A stretch of DNA of 64,000 bases from Ichthyophthirius multifiliis (lineage: Eukaryota > Ciliophora > Oligohymenophorea > Hymenostomatida): the NCBI RefSeq assembly GCF_000220395.1, contig NW_004086121.1:1-64000 (forward strand), read 5' to 3'. The stretch's first letter is position 1. Each line of letters opens with the position of its first letter. Of this stretch, positions 48,669-60,295 are shown in pieces. A program made the position numbers and the translations under genes. Under the pieces are notes generated by a model that worked only from the letters and a program-made list of their open reading frames with translations, had not been told where the DNA came from and searched no databases.

Positions 48669-49894
48669 TAAAAAAAACCAAAAAAAATGTATTTTATATA
48701 TTTAGAATTATTCTAAATATTTATATAATATATAATTAATTATTTAAAAATATTATATTTTTTTTTTATTATTAAATAAATTTTCTATCAAATTTTTAAA
48801 ATAATATAATATAATATAATTTATCAATTATTACCTTATCCCAAAAATAAGCTATGCAATAAAATTTTAATTTTATTGTATAGTCTACATATATTTTATC
48901 TTTTTGCATTACTTCTTCGTGAGATTTTTTTTTAAAAATAAAAACAATTTTGTTTGTAATAATTTATATTAAGTTTATTATATTATTTATAAATTTATTA
49001 AGAAGGTTATATATTTATTATTAATTTTACTTTTTTTAATATAAAATACATTAAGAATAATAAAATTTAATAGAAGATTAATATTTCTATTGCTTTCTTA
49101 AATATCCTATTAAATTAATATTTAAATAAATAATTATAAGACAAATATTTAATTTATTATATAAATAATAATTTTTTATAATGAATAAATATTTTTTTAT
49201 GTAACTGTATTGATTATAAAAATTTCTTTAGATAAAAAATAATCGATTATATCGAAACAAAATATCTATTATAAATGATATTATTTACATCAAATTTTAT
49301 CGATATATTATTAGAGAATTTATGATATAAACTCAATTTAAAAATTTAATTAAAAAACAAAATTTCTTTTTATAAACTTTTAAATCTAAAAATACGAGTT
49401 TTTGAGGGAGATTATTTTATGAAGTTTTATATTATAATATTAAAATAAAAATATATTTCAATAAAAATAAAAAATAAGTATAATAAATTCTTATGTTTTC
49501 AAATAAAAGTTCTCAAAATTTTTAATTGATAAATTATTAAAAACTTTATTTTGAAAAATATATATATATAAATAGTATATAATAAAATACATGACTCCAT
49601 TAAATTTTATATTAATAACTATTTTTTATTTATTTTAATTATTTTTTAAAATAATAATTTTTATAATTATTATTAGAAAAAGGTAAATACTATTTAATTA
49701 AATCAAAACTCTTAGTTTATGTACATAAAATTTAATTAAATAATAATTTACTTATAAATTATTAATAGTAATCAATTTTTTTAGCATTAAATTAAAAGAT
49801 AATATGTATTATAAAATTATTTTTAATAGGCTTAATAAATAATTAATTAAAAAAAAATATTAATAGCTGAAATATAGATTTATTAAAAGGAATA
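48669..49894. other. Intergenic
   Basis: About 1.2 kb between two plus-strand coiled-coil genes. A/T runs and short TA tracts, with no coding texture. It should contain the terminator of one and promoter of the other. Confidence 0.5.
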
Positions 49895-52411
49895 ATGTAA
49901 AATTAAACAAATAAAACTCTTCCATCTGAATCTGAAATTATAAACTCATAATAATATGATTATAAAAATCATTATATTGATAAACATAATAAAATAAAAA
50001 AATATAATACTTTTTACAAAACTCCAATTAAATATTTCTAAAATTAAAGTTTTGAAGAAAATAAATTAAATAATTTTACTTAGCAATCAACATAATAAAA
50101 ATAAATAAAAAAGTTTTTTTATTTTAAAATATAAATATTGATATATATTTTTATATAGATAATCATTTAATCAATCTTCAGAATAATTCAAATTATATAA
50201 TAATACATTAGATAATTTAGCATTATTAGGAAACGATTTAGAAAAAACATTTTCTTCATTTAAATAAGTTTAAAATGAAGTTTAAAAATGGTAGGAATAA
50301 TTCTCTAAAATAAAAATGCTTTTAAATTAAAAATAATTAAATATTATTGATTAGGAATAAAATAAATTTTAATATAACTAATAAATATAATAACTATAAT
50401 AATTTGCTTAAGATATAACATTTAAGCTAGATTTTAATATTTAAAAAGTAAAAACAATGGAAAAAAAATATTAAGAATTTGCAATTATTGAGTAAAAATA
50501 CAAAAATTAGATAAATTAATAAGAAAAATTAATAAATGAGCACATTTAGAAAATATAAAGTTTAATGAATTTAATAAATAACTAGGAACAAGCGAAAAAA
50601 CAATAATAAAACAAAGAATTAATTTAACAAAAAGAATACGAAATAAAGAAATTAGAAAATTAAATAGAAAAACATGTTTAAAGAATTAATAATCAATAAA
50701 TAAAAATAGAAGAAATAGAAAACAAACTAAAGCAACTTGAAAATGTAAAAAAAAAAAACAAAAAAAAACAAAAAAATAATAAAAAAATAATAAAAAAGAA
50801 GTGCTTACAATAAGTAAATGCAATGCTAGATGGATAAAAAACAATAAATTAATTAAAAAGTTAATAATAAAAATTAAATGAAAATAAATAATCACTATAA
50901 GTGTACTAAAGTTAGCATTCTAGTTATTAAAATTAATTAAAAACACAAAATAGTGAATAAAACAAATATGATTAATAAGATTCTGATAAGTAAATTATTG
51001 ATATTAACGATTATAATAATGTCCAAAATCCAATGATAGATATGAGTTAATCTGAAGAAAATGCTGAAAAGCATTTTAGATAAGCAGAAAGTTTAAAATA
51101 AGAAGATGTTAATTAATAAGGAGCATTATAAATAAATAAATGCCAAGATATTATTTTAATATAAGAAACTGAATAAGAAAATGAACATACAAAAATCGAA
51201 TATGATAATCTCTCGTAAAAACAAAAATAAATAAATAAATTAATTTTGTTAATTAAAAATAAAAAAAAAAAAAAAAAGTTAAAACTAACAAAAGAATAAA
51301 TTAATTTCAATAAGTAACAAATAATAATTAATGAATGAATTTGGGAATTAATATCCATTTGATGTTTTTGGATAAATCTAAAAAGACATGAAGGATTTCG
51401 AATAGTCTAATTTCTAAAATTAAAAGTAAAAAATGATGATTAATAAAAAAATAAAAAAAATCATATTATATTTTATACTAGTAGAAAATAAATATTTGAA
51501 TCTTAATTTACTTTAAAATAAAATATTTCCTTTTAAAATTTATAATCATTAGATATTGAAAACGAAAGTAATCAACTTTAAAGCACAAGTAAACATACTT
51601 AATCCCAGCAAAGTAAATATTCTAATATTTTTTAGAAAATTTAAAATTTAAAAAATTAATTATAATAAAAAGACAATAAAATTTAAATGCTTCAAATCTT
51701 ATTATAAAATGAGTAAGCATTAAATTAATAGTAGAAAGCAAATATTCAAAAACTAGAAAAAACTATAACCGAGAATATTCAAGAAGACAATATTAAAAGC
51801 ACAAAAAATAAAAGTAAAATGATAGCATAATTAATAGAAGAAAAAGAATAGTTATAAGACCTATTCGAAAAGCTGATTAATGAAAAAGATTCCTTAAGAA
51901 AAGAATTGTTATAAATAAAAGAAAATAATTAAAAAAACTAGATATTGATTCTTAAAACATGGAAAAATATAAGCAAAATATATTCGATTAAGAAATGAAT
52001 GAAGAAATTATATAATACTGGAAAAATAAATATAAAAAGCAAAAAAAATAAGTATTTTAATTAATTGAAGAATTTCAAAATTACAAAGTGAAACTTTTAA
52101 ATGAAATTCAAAATTAATTTTTCATAAAATCTAAAAACTATAACAATATAATTTCTAATATAAATAAATTCAGTATTGAAGCAGAATAAACATTTTCATC
52201 TTTAAATGAAGAATAAAATTAATAAATAAATAATAATACGACTTTTCTTCATGATAACTATTTAGAAGAAAACAATAATTTATATAACCATAAATATTTA
52301 AATGAACAAAAAAATGTCAATTATTAATAAGAAAAATATAAAATTCTTAAAAATTAATATTAGAGTGCATTAAAAAGAATTAAAGATAAAACAAATAATC
52401 TAAAAATATGA
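49895..52411 (+). CDS. Long coiled-coil protein
   Basis: ATG 49895 (MQNQTNKTLPSESEIINSQQ), an intron around 50110-50160, then a continuous helical rod of more than 600 residues: LALLGNDLEKTFSSFKQVQN, MEKKYQEFAIIEQKYKNQIN, KKLENQIEKHVQRINNQQIK, LLQNEQALNQQQKANIQKLE and IAQLIEEKEQLQDLFEKLIN, ending SALKRIKDKTNNLKI with TGA 52409. Lys, Gln (mostly TAA), Glu and Asn dominate. Near 51250-51270 a 17-A run coincides with a frame change, and another frame change lies near 51990; either introns or homopolymer errors. No ATPase heads, so not a complete SMC protein. The structural role (cytoskeleton, basal body or tether) is inferred from the coil alone. Converges with the next gene only 81 bp away. Confidence 0.7.
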
Positions 52412-52492
52412 AAAAATAATTATTTTTTAAACGAGTAAAAAATCTAAAAATAAAAAGACAAATAATATATATATTTATATAAATTATTTTGT

Positions 52493-53622
52493 TCAATATT
52501 AATTTTTATAATTCGTACAGGATTTGTTTCTTTACACACTACTTTTCTACTTTTTATTTTAATCATTATTCTCTTACATATAGATTGTATAATTTCTTAA
52601 TTTATATAAAGAATATTATCTTACACCTTCACTTTCATTTAAACTATCTAATATTTTTTCTTGTTTTTGACTACTTTAATATTCCGCATAATTTTCTTCA
52701 CTGCTACTATCTGATAAATTTTATGTAGATCGAAAATTATATGATTTCTTTTTTCCTCCTGAACGATCTAATAAATAGCTATTACTAAGTAAATTATGTT
52801 ATTTAATTTTTAAACTTAAATCTTGCATTTTGTTTTGTGAACGAGATGAAAGTTCTTCTAATTTTTTATCAAAATCAAACTCCTCTTATTATTACAGTGA
52901 TTTTTCAATATTTTATTAATTTATTTTTATTTAATATACTTAGTTTTCTATACTTTATTCTTTTTTTAATAAATTGTTTATTATTAAACTTAGTTTTAAT
53001 GTCTATTTTATTCATTGTTTCTTTTTATTTATTAATTATTTTATTATAAATTTTCTTATGTATAAATTTCTTATTCGTTTTAAACAATCATATTTTATTA
53101 ATTATAGCAGTCTTAAGAATTATTTTAATCTTATTACAAATAATTTTCATTTATTTAGACGCTTTTTTCAAATTCATTTAAATTATTTATATTTAAATTT
53201 TATTATAAATCATTATTTAAATTATTAAATTAAATTTATTCGTTTGTTTATTAAATATTAATATCAGTTTATATATTTTTTTATTCATAGTTAAAATTAT
53301 TATCTTAAATTTATTCTTATGAATTATTTTTAAAAAAAATATCTTAATGATTATTAAAATTATTTTTAATTTAAACTTATTTACATAATAAAATATTATT
53401 ATTAATAAATTATTACTAATTATCTTCTATATTTTATTATTATTAATTATTAATTTAATCATATTAGTTTTTAACTTAATAAGCAAAAAATTACATTTGT
53501 TAATTTTATTATTCTTATTATTCATATTATTGTTATAATTGTTATTATTCTAATTAATATAATTATTCTGATTATTAAAATTATTATTATTATTCTAATT
53601 ATTCAAATTATTATTATTATTA

Positions 53623-53668
<46 letters not shown>

Positions 53669-54738
53669 TTTCTAATTATTTATTTATATTGTTTCTTACT
53701 AATAATTATTATTTTAATTATTATTTATTCATTTAATTTATCTTATTAATTAATTCTTTGCTTATTTAAAATTTATTCCTATTAATTTTATACTTATGTT
53801 GTTTCTTTCTTTTAATTTTTATTATAATATATAGTTTATTAAATAATTAAATCTTCTTTATTTATATTTTACATCTGTTAAACCTACTCTTAATAATTTT
53901 CTTTAATTTATATTGTTTATTCAACTTAATTTTAAATAATACTTTGTTTTTAATTTTTTAATTATTTGATATGTTTTAAATTTCTTATTTGTTATATAAT
54001 TAATTTTACTCATAAGTATTTTAATTATTTAATTGATTATTTTTACTTATCGATTAATTTTCTTAACTTAACGTTTTTTATTAATAATTATTTTAATTAT
54101 TATTGTTTTAATTAAATGATTAAATTTAAATGTTTTAACTTTTTTAAGTTTAGCATTATTCAATATCATTTTTTTAATTTTATTATTAATTATTTTATTT
54201 TTAACTATTTTTTTTTTCTTCATCCTATTAATTATAGTCATTATAATTTTAATCATTTAATATATTTTTTGTTTGACCTCCATTTTCACTGCTTAAAAAT
54301 TATTATTCTTATTAAATTATAGAACTTCTTTTATTTCTAATTGTTTCTTATTATTATTATAATAATGTAAGTTTCTCTTCTTGCTATTTCTTAAGATTTT
54401 CCAACTATTTTATTTATTCGTATAAATAATTATTTTATTCTTATCTGTCATTACTTAATTCCTAACTTTAAACTTCTACAATTTATGAAATTATACTTTA
54501 AATTTCTAAATTACTATTTTATTCTTCATTTTATTATTATTACAATTCTTTAATAATTAAACTATCATTTATTTTTGGTTTAAATAAAAATTAAGCGTTA
54601 ACATTTTATATGTCTATTGTTTGTTTAGGTCTTAACTATTAATCTTAATTAATATTAGATAACTAAATATTTTCTTTTATTTATTGGTGTATTTCTTCTT
54701 TTTATTAGTTTATTTTATAAATATCATTACATTAAATA

Positions 54739-54793
<55 letters not shown>

Positions 54794-55611
54794 TTTCTTA
54801 TATTGGATTTTAGTTTTAATAATTTAATGAGTTTTTTTCTTATATCCTTCTATTTAAATCATCTTATTATTACGAAAATTCTTATTAGAATTTTTACGTA
54901 ATTTATTAATTTTATTACTATAAATTTAAATTTTATTTTTATACATAAGATTATTATTATTAATTTTGTTATGTTTGTAAAATGTCAATCTCTTTATTTT
55001 ATTTTTTAAATTATTATTAAAGTAATTTTTATAAATTTTAATTTGATTATTATTATTATTATAATTAGTATAAATGACTATAATATTATTATGATTAAGA
55101 TTATAATTAATTTTTTATATTTTCTTGTTAATTAAACTATTAATTATTTTAATATTAACTTTAAGACTATTAATTTGATAAGTCATATATAAAATTTTAT
55201 TAATTTTATATATTTATATTTTATTATTATTTATTTAATTACTAATTTTCTTATATCTATTGCTAAAATTATTATTAAATTATTTATTATTATATTTTTT
55301 CTAATATTAATTATTCATAATTAGTTTCTTATAAATGTTAATCTAAATTTAATTACTATTATATATTAAATGGATATTAAATTTATTATTATTTTTAATT
55401 TTATTGTTTTATATTATTAATTAAATTTTCTTAAAAAGGAATTTCATTTTAAATCGATGTTAATAATGAATTTTATAAAGAATTGTCTAATTATTCATAA
55501 TTAATATTACTTTAAAGATTCTAATATTATTATGATTATTATAATTATAATAATTATTGTTATAATTTTTAATTTAATTATTATTACTATTATTCTAAAT
55601 ATTCAAAATAC

Positions 55612-55666
<55 letters not shown>

Positions 55667-57107
55667 AATCATTTTTTTTTTCTATTTCTAAATTTATACT
55701 ATTCTCATTCATTTTTTTTTTTTAATCATAATTTTAATTATTTATATTTAAATTCATATAATTTTCATTTTTTTAGCTATTATAATAATCTTAATCTTCA
55801 AACTATTATTAATTTATATTATAAGAAGAATTTTCATTTACACTTTTTTATAGTTCATCAATTTAGATATATTATTTTTATTTCTAATTTTATGAATTTC
55901 TTTACCTATTGCATGTTTAAGGATCTATTTTTAAATTTGTCACATTGCTATATTAATTAAGACTCTATTAATTTTTTTTATTTATTCAAAAAGTAAATCT
56001 CTTTAAAGCATAAGGCTATTTTATAATAATTAATGCTATTGAGAATTTTACTATTTAATAATTTAACTTTATTAAAATTAATCTTTATTAACAATTTCTT
56101 AAGATTTATTATTTAAAATTGATTAGTTATTAATAATTACACTTTTATTTTATTAAAGAAGAAGTTCTTTTTAAAGATTATATAATTCATCAGAAGTTCC
56201 AAAAAAGTTATAATTATTAGTGACGATTTTAGTTACATTTTTTTTATCTTAATTATTTATTTTGTCTTTATTTTAAAAATCCTCTTCACTTAATTTTTTT
56301 TCCTTTTTATATTAATCTTCTAATGTATTCTTTTACATTTATTAGGGAAAATATTTTTAAAGAAAAGAAGTATTATTTAAATTTTCTTCATCTTATTAAT
56401 TTATGATAAATATACTTTCATTATAGTTTTATTGATTTTAATTTTATTAAAATGGATTAAGAATTATTTTTTATTAATAACTTTGATTTTTATTACTATT
56501 ATTTTCAGAAATGTTTAATTATTATTATTAGTCTTAATTTTTATAAGGATTTTTATAAATTTACATATTTGATTTAGGCAATTTTTGAAGCCCTACGCTA
56601 TTATTTGCATTTTGCTAAAAATTAATGTTTATAGATTATAACTAATTTAAGTTTATGTTTTTATTATTTTCATAGTTACTGCAGTCTAATATAGTATGAA
56701 TATCTGATATTGAGGATTAAGATATTAAGTTTTAATTTGTGAAGTCTCTATTTAATAAAGCTTCGTTTCTTAATATTCGACTTTCTTATGTTTACAAAAA
56801 TATTTTTAATTGTATTTCAGGAATTTCTATGTGTATTTCGTTATTGTTTACTTATTTCACTGTAGAAAATAACATTATATTGTTTATATTTTAGTTTTTC
56901 TCAATTATTAGTTATTATAATTCATTTATGATTAGACTGTATTATTGGTTGCTATTATTTATTTTTAGCATTATTATTTTCTCTTTGTTCAAAGGATTTT
57001 CTATTATATTTTTTGCTTATTAGAAGTTTGCCTTTTTTATTTATTTTATTATTTTATTAATTTTTTTATTTCTTTACATCGTTTAATTTAGATAATTATT
57101 GTCCCAT
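52493..57107 (-). CDS. Very large Asn/Gln-rich disordered protein, possible N-myristoylated start
   Basis: About 1,500 codons. The start ATG 57107 gives MGQQLSKLNDVKKQKNQQNN, with Gly2 and Ser6-like placement fitting N-myristoylation. The rest is almost all Asn, Gln, Lys, Ile and Ser: NSVGLQKLPKSNMQIYKNPY, LSEEDFQNKDKINNQDKKNV, NNYNFFGTSDELYNLQKELL. It ends in an acidic, serine-rich part (SSSEENYAEYQSSQKQEKIL) before TGA 52493. Trinucleotide AAT/TAA tracts (near 53565-53666, 54741-54792 and 55615-55667 on the plus strand as ATT) code for Asn, Gln or Ile runs, depending on frame. At least one frame change lies near 56920-56960, and others may exist in the repeats. No domain recognised. The plus strand shows several long open stretches here, all complements of this gene. 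Confidence 0.6.
53565..53666. repeat. ATT/AAT trinucleotide repeat region
   Basis: Imperfect then perfect ATT repeats, coding for a homopolymer run in the large minus-strand protein. Confidence 0.8.
54741..54792. repeat. ATT/AAT trinucleotide repeat
   Basis: A perfect run of about 17 ATT units within the same large gene. Confidence 0.85.
55615..55667. repeat. ATT/AAT trinucleotide repeat
   Basis: A perfect run of about 17 ATT units within the same large gene; a hydrophobic Ile-rich frame on the plus strand is its shadow. Confidence 0.85.
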
Positions 57108-58003
57108 TTTTTATTTTCTAATTTTTAAGTGATATATAATTTATTTTTGCTATTTCAAATTTCTTAAGATTATATTTACTTTTTATAGATAATAATTAAC
57201 ATAATATTATTTTTATTATTTCTAAGATATGTTAATTTTATCTTATTTAGATATATAATAAAAATATTTTTATATTTGATTAATTATTATATTAATTTTG
57301 ATATAAAATTGAATATTTTACCAAAACACTTCAAAATAATTATTACATAAATTATGCAATATGATTTTTATTTTTTTATTAAATAATATTTAATTTTCAA
57401 ATAAATATTTATTTTTAATAATTTTAATTTATATAAAAATAATTTTGTATTATATGATTAAAATTGTTCACCTTAGAAAAAAAAAAAAAAAAACTTAAAA
57501 AAATGTTATTAACTTAAAAATAAATAACAATTTATTATAAAAGCATCAGATTTTAACATTAATAAAAATTTATAATAATATTATGAACTAAATATTTTGA
57601 AAATATTTATAGTATTTTATTTGATTTTTTTTTAAAAGGAAATTAGAAAATAAAAATATTAAAATAATAATTGATATAAATTTAAAAAATTAAAATAATT
57701 ATTACATATTAAATTTATTTTAAAAATAAATTTTTATTTATTACAAGTTCTTATCTTTTTTTATTTTTTAAAAAACTCAATCAAAAATAAAATACAAGTA
57801 TCTATATCTGTTTTTTCTCGCCTTTCTTTTTTGTAGATTAAGTTTTTTAAAAAAAATTAAATAAAAATACATCAGAACTTGAAATATATAAAAAAATAAA
57901 AAATTTAATAAAATAATAAATTAAGATAATAATATTTTTATTATAAAAACAAAAATTAAGTATCTAAAATTTTTAGAAATAAAGCTTTATATTTTTAATA
58001 AAA
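57108..58003. promoter_or_regulatory. Divergent intergenic region with inverted-repeat element
   Basis: About 0.9 kb between the large minus-strand gene and a plus-strand gene. It contains the inverted repeat at 57765-57851. A short possible exon (MLIIIYKK) near 57202 could be an alternative 5' exon of the large gene. Otherwise A/T. Confidence 0.4.
57765..57851. mobile_element. MITE-like inverted-repeat element, copy 4
   Basis: Left arm TTTTTTAAAAAACTCAATCA and right arm TAGATTAAGTTTTTTAAAAA are near-perfect inverted copies, with about 50 bp between them that includes an unusually C-containing patch (TCTCGCCTTTC). It is the clearest copy of the family. Confidence 0.5.
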
Positions 58004-58735
58004 ATGTCTGAAAACGAAATCAAAATATAGGAAATTCCTTAAGGTTGTTTTTTTAAAAAAATAAAAAATATTATATTTAAATAAAATAAAATAAATTTTA
58101 AAATAAAAATAGAAGACAATTTAAATTATTATAATGAATCTTATAAATTGTACCTTGCCAATATTTTGCTTTAATTCTAGGTCTTTTATTCTTAAAAAAA
58201 TAATATCTGTATTATATAAAAAAACATTTAATAATAAAAAAAAGCTTTAAGAGTTTTCTACATAGAAAGAAGTGCTTTTACAAAAAATATAAAGGCTTGA
58301 AGTATGATATTTCTTATTCCTAAAAAAAATATTTAAAATAATTTTTATTTATAATTTCCTAAAATATAAGAAACTATAAAACTAAAAAAATTAACAAAAC
58401 TATTTAAACAGTAATTCTGATTCAAAAAAAAGAAATAAAAGAAGCTACTAATAGATAAACAATCAAAAAAACTAATTTAATGATATGGCTTCTAATATTG
58501 ATTTATATGCGTAAAATTTTATTTTTATTATATTTTTACTTATACTTTAAGAGTGAATAATCAATTAATTTAACACAAAAAGCCGAAATATTGTGATTAA
58601 GATTAATAATTAAATTATATATAAAATTAATAAACAAAGTAAAAAATATAATAAAAAAATATTAATATAATTGAAAAAATAAGTTTCAATGGATTTTATT
58701 TTAATGAAGAAAGTAGACATTATTCAATAGCATGA
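58004..58735 (+). CDS. Small coiled-coil protein, unknown
   Basis: Five short exons join in phase with GT-AG borders: MSENEIKIQEIPQ; EDNLNYYNESYKLYLANILL; LQEFSTQKEVLLQKIQRLE; KLQNQKNQQNYLNSNSDSKK through NDMASNIDLYA; and NNQLIQHKKPKYCDQDQQLN through KISFNGFYFNEESRHYSIA with TGA 58733. About 165-170 residues. In the unspliced sequence two stops appear, and both disappear once the introns (for example 58317-58375) are removed, which supports the model. N-terminal half is a short coiled coil of the kind seen in small chromatin-remodeller subunits (YKLYLANILL), but no family can be named. The ending KISFNGFYFNEESRHYSIA is compact and may be a conserved motif. Confidence 0.65.
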
Positions 58736-58881
58736 GTTTTCTTTACTTTTTATACTATAAAAAAGAAAAGAGTTGATTAAAAATAAAAAAATTACAAATT
58801 TATTTTCTAATTTATTATTTATCAAAAATATATATATATGAAAGAATTTCAAATAATTTATTTAATAATATTATTTATATA

Positions 58882-60229
58882 TCAATTAGTTTTAAGTTTC
58901 CTTTAAGGAAATAAAATACTAATAACCTTAAAAATACTTTTCATTATAAACCTAAAAATTATAGCAAGATACAAAAAAATGCCAATAGCAACCATATCAA
59001 ACATAAAAATTTTATTTAAAAAGTGTTCAAAAAGTCTTTATGTCCCATTTTTTGAATAAAAAGGACATTAAATTTAGTCCTTTATTAAATTTTGATTAAC
59101 TTGTATTTCCTTTAAATCGAAAACTTCTTAAATAACCGGCTTCATATTATTTTATTCTCCATAAATTTATAATCGAATAACAGAGTTTTCCAACTATTCT
59201 TCATTCCAAGTAACATGAATAAATCCAAAATTTTTAAACAAATATCTTTCATTTGAAAATCCATTTGGTAAAAATACGTGTGCAATTTATTCAAAAAACG
59301 GAAATAAATTTGTCAAATCCACAATAGAAAAGGATAGACCACTACTAGTAATTTCCCTTAATTTATAACCTAAATATTATTCACTACATGGCATTTATAT
59401 AATTTCTCCTAAATAGACATCCCCACTTAAAAATATTACTGCTGCCTAATTTTCTTTTATTATTTACAAAATTCTTCTTTTACTTTTCTCGTCCCATCTT
59501 TCTTGGAAAGGTTTATCATCAGGAATTACTTACGATCCACTTCCTATTAAATATAAAAGAGCTTCTTAATCTTTTAATTATTCATTTAACCAATTCCATT
59601 AGGCTTCACCTAAAATATCTTCTGGCGTTCTTTGATACCTAACATCTTTTTTTATATTATTAAAATATCTATATTTATTTATTTTTGTAACCTAATAATA
59701 TTATTTTTATTCTTTTATCATCCCCTAAATAATATGAAGTGTGTATCCCTAAATTACTTTTTCTTCTCGGAGAATCTTATGGCTCATCAATAAAGTCTAA
59801 ATAAAGTTATTAAATTATTTTTTTTCCTTAAAAATCTAATCCTCCGTTATTATTATTAAAGTCATGGTCATCCCAAACTCCGATTATTTTTTAAGGTTTA
59901 TTTTAGCCATAAAGTAATTTTTAGTAATATTTATCTTGTTTTGATTAATTAAATTTTTTTTACATAATTTAAACATCCTTTTCAGGTTGCCAAAGATGAA
60001 AGAAATAACGATTGTCAATATATGCAGCATCGCCCAACCATATATAAACATCTGAATCTAGTTCGTGAATTTTTTCAAAGATTTTTGACTATTCATCTTC
60101 TGTTAATTTATTGCATGACCCAAATGATACTTTTACTTCTTTTTTTGGATTTTTTGTCAATATTATTTCTTATGTTTTGGTATTTGGTAGTAATATTTAT
60201 AAAAATACTATTAGATATAAGATAAACAT
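58882..60229 (-). CDS. PhoD-like alkaline phosphatase with signal peptide and C-terminal membrane helix
   Basis: ATG 60229 with signal peptide MFILYLIVFLQILLPNTKTQ. PhoD-type metallophosphatase motifs: VKVSFGSCNKLTEDEQ, YIWLGDAAYIDNRYF, KIIGVWDDHDFNNNNGGLDF, DEPQDSPRRKSNLGIHTSYY, LLDVRYQRTPEDILGEAQWN (after a 46-nt intron at about 59662-59707), EALLYLIGSGSQVIPDD and AAVIFLSGDVYLGEI. The WDDHDF, GDAAYI and SGDVYLGE stretches carry the expected metal ligands (GDVHxGE in many relatives has Tyr for His here). After the enzyme comes a hydrophobic helix (FDMVAIGIFLYLAIIFRFIM) and a basic tail, so the enzyme is probably membrane-anchored on the secretory or cell-surface side. Stop TGA 58882. The next gene upstream ends 67 bp from this start. 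Confidence 0.9.
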
Positions 60230-60295
60230 TTTTTTAAAAAATATAAATAAAATATATGTATATTTTAACAAAAACTATTAATATTTTTTTTTTTT

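Noticed and set aside
49895-52411. SMC ATPase
   Set aside because: Long coiled coil only; no Walker A, signature or Walker B motif at either end.
52489-55960. Several plus-strand open stretches rich in Phe, Tyr, Ile and Asn
   Set aside because: All are complements of the large Asn/Gln/Lys-rich minus-strand gene, whose frame is supported by acidic and Pro/Gly-containing segments.
58280-58300. In-frame TGA as a sign that UGA is a sense codon here
   Set aside because: Splicing the introns of the 58004-58735 gene removes it; PP4c, PhoD, AK7 and the Brl1/Brr6 gene all end on TGA at the expected place.
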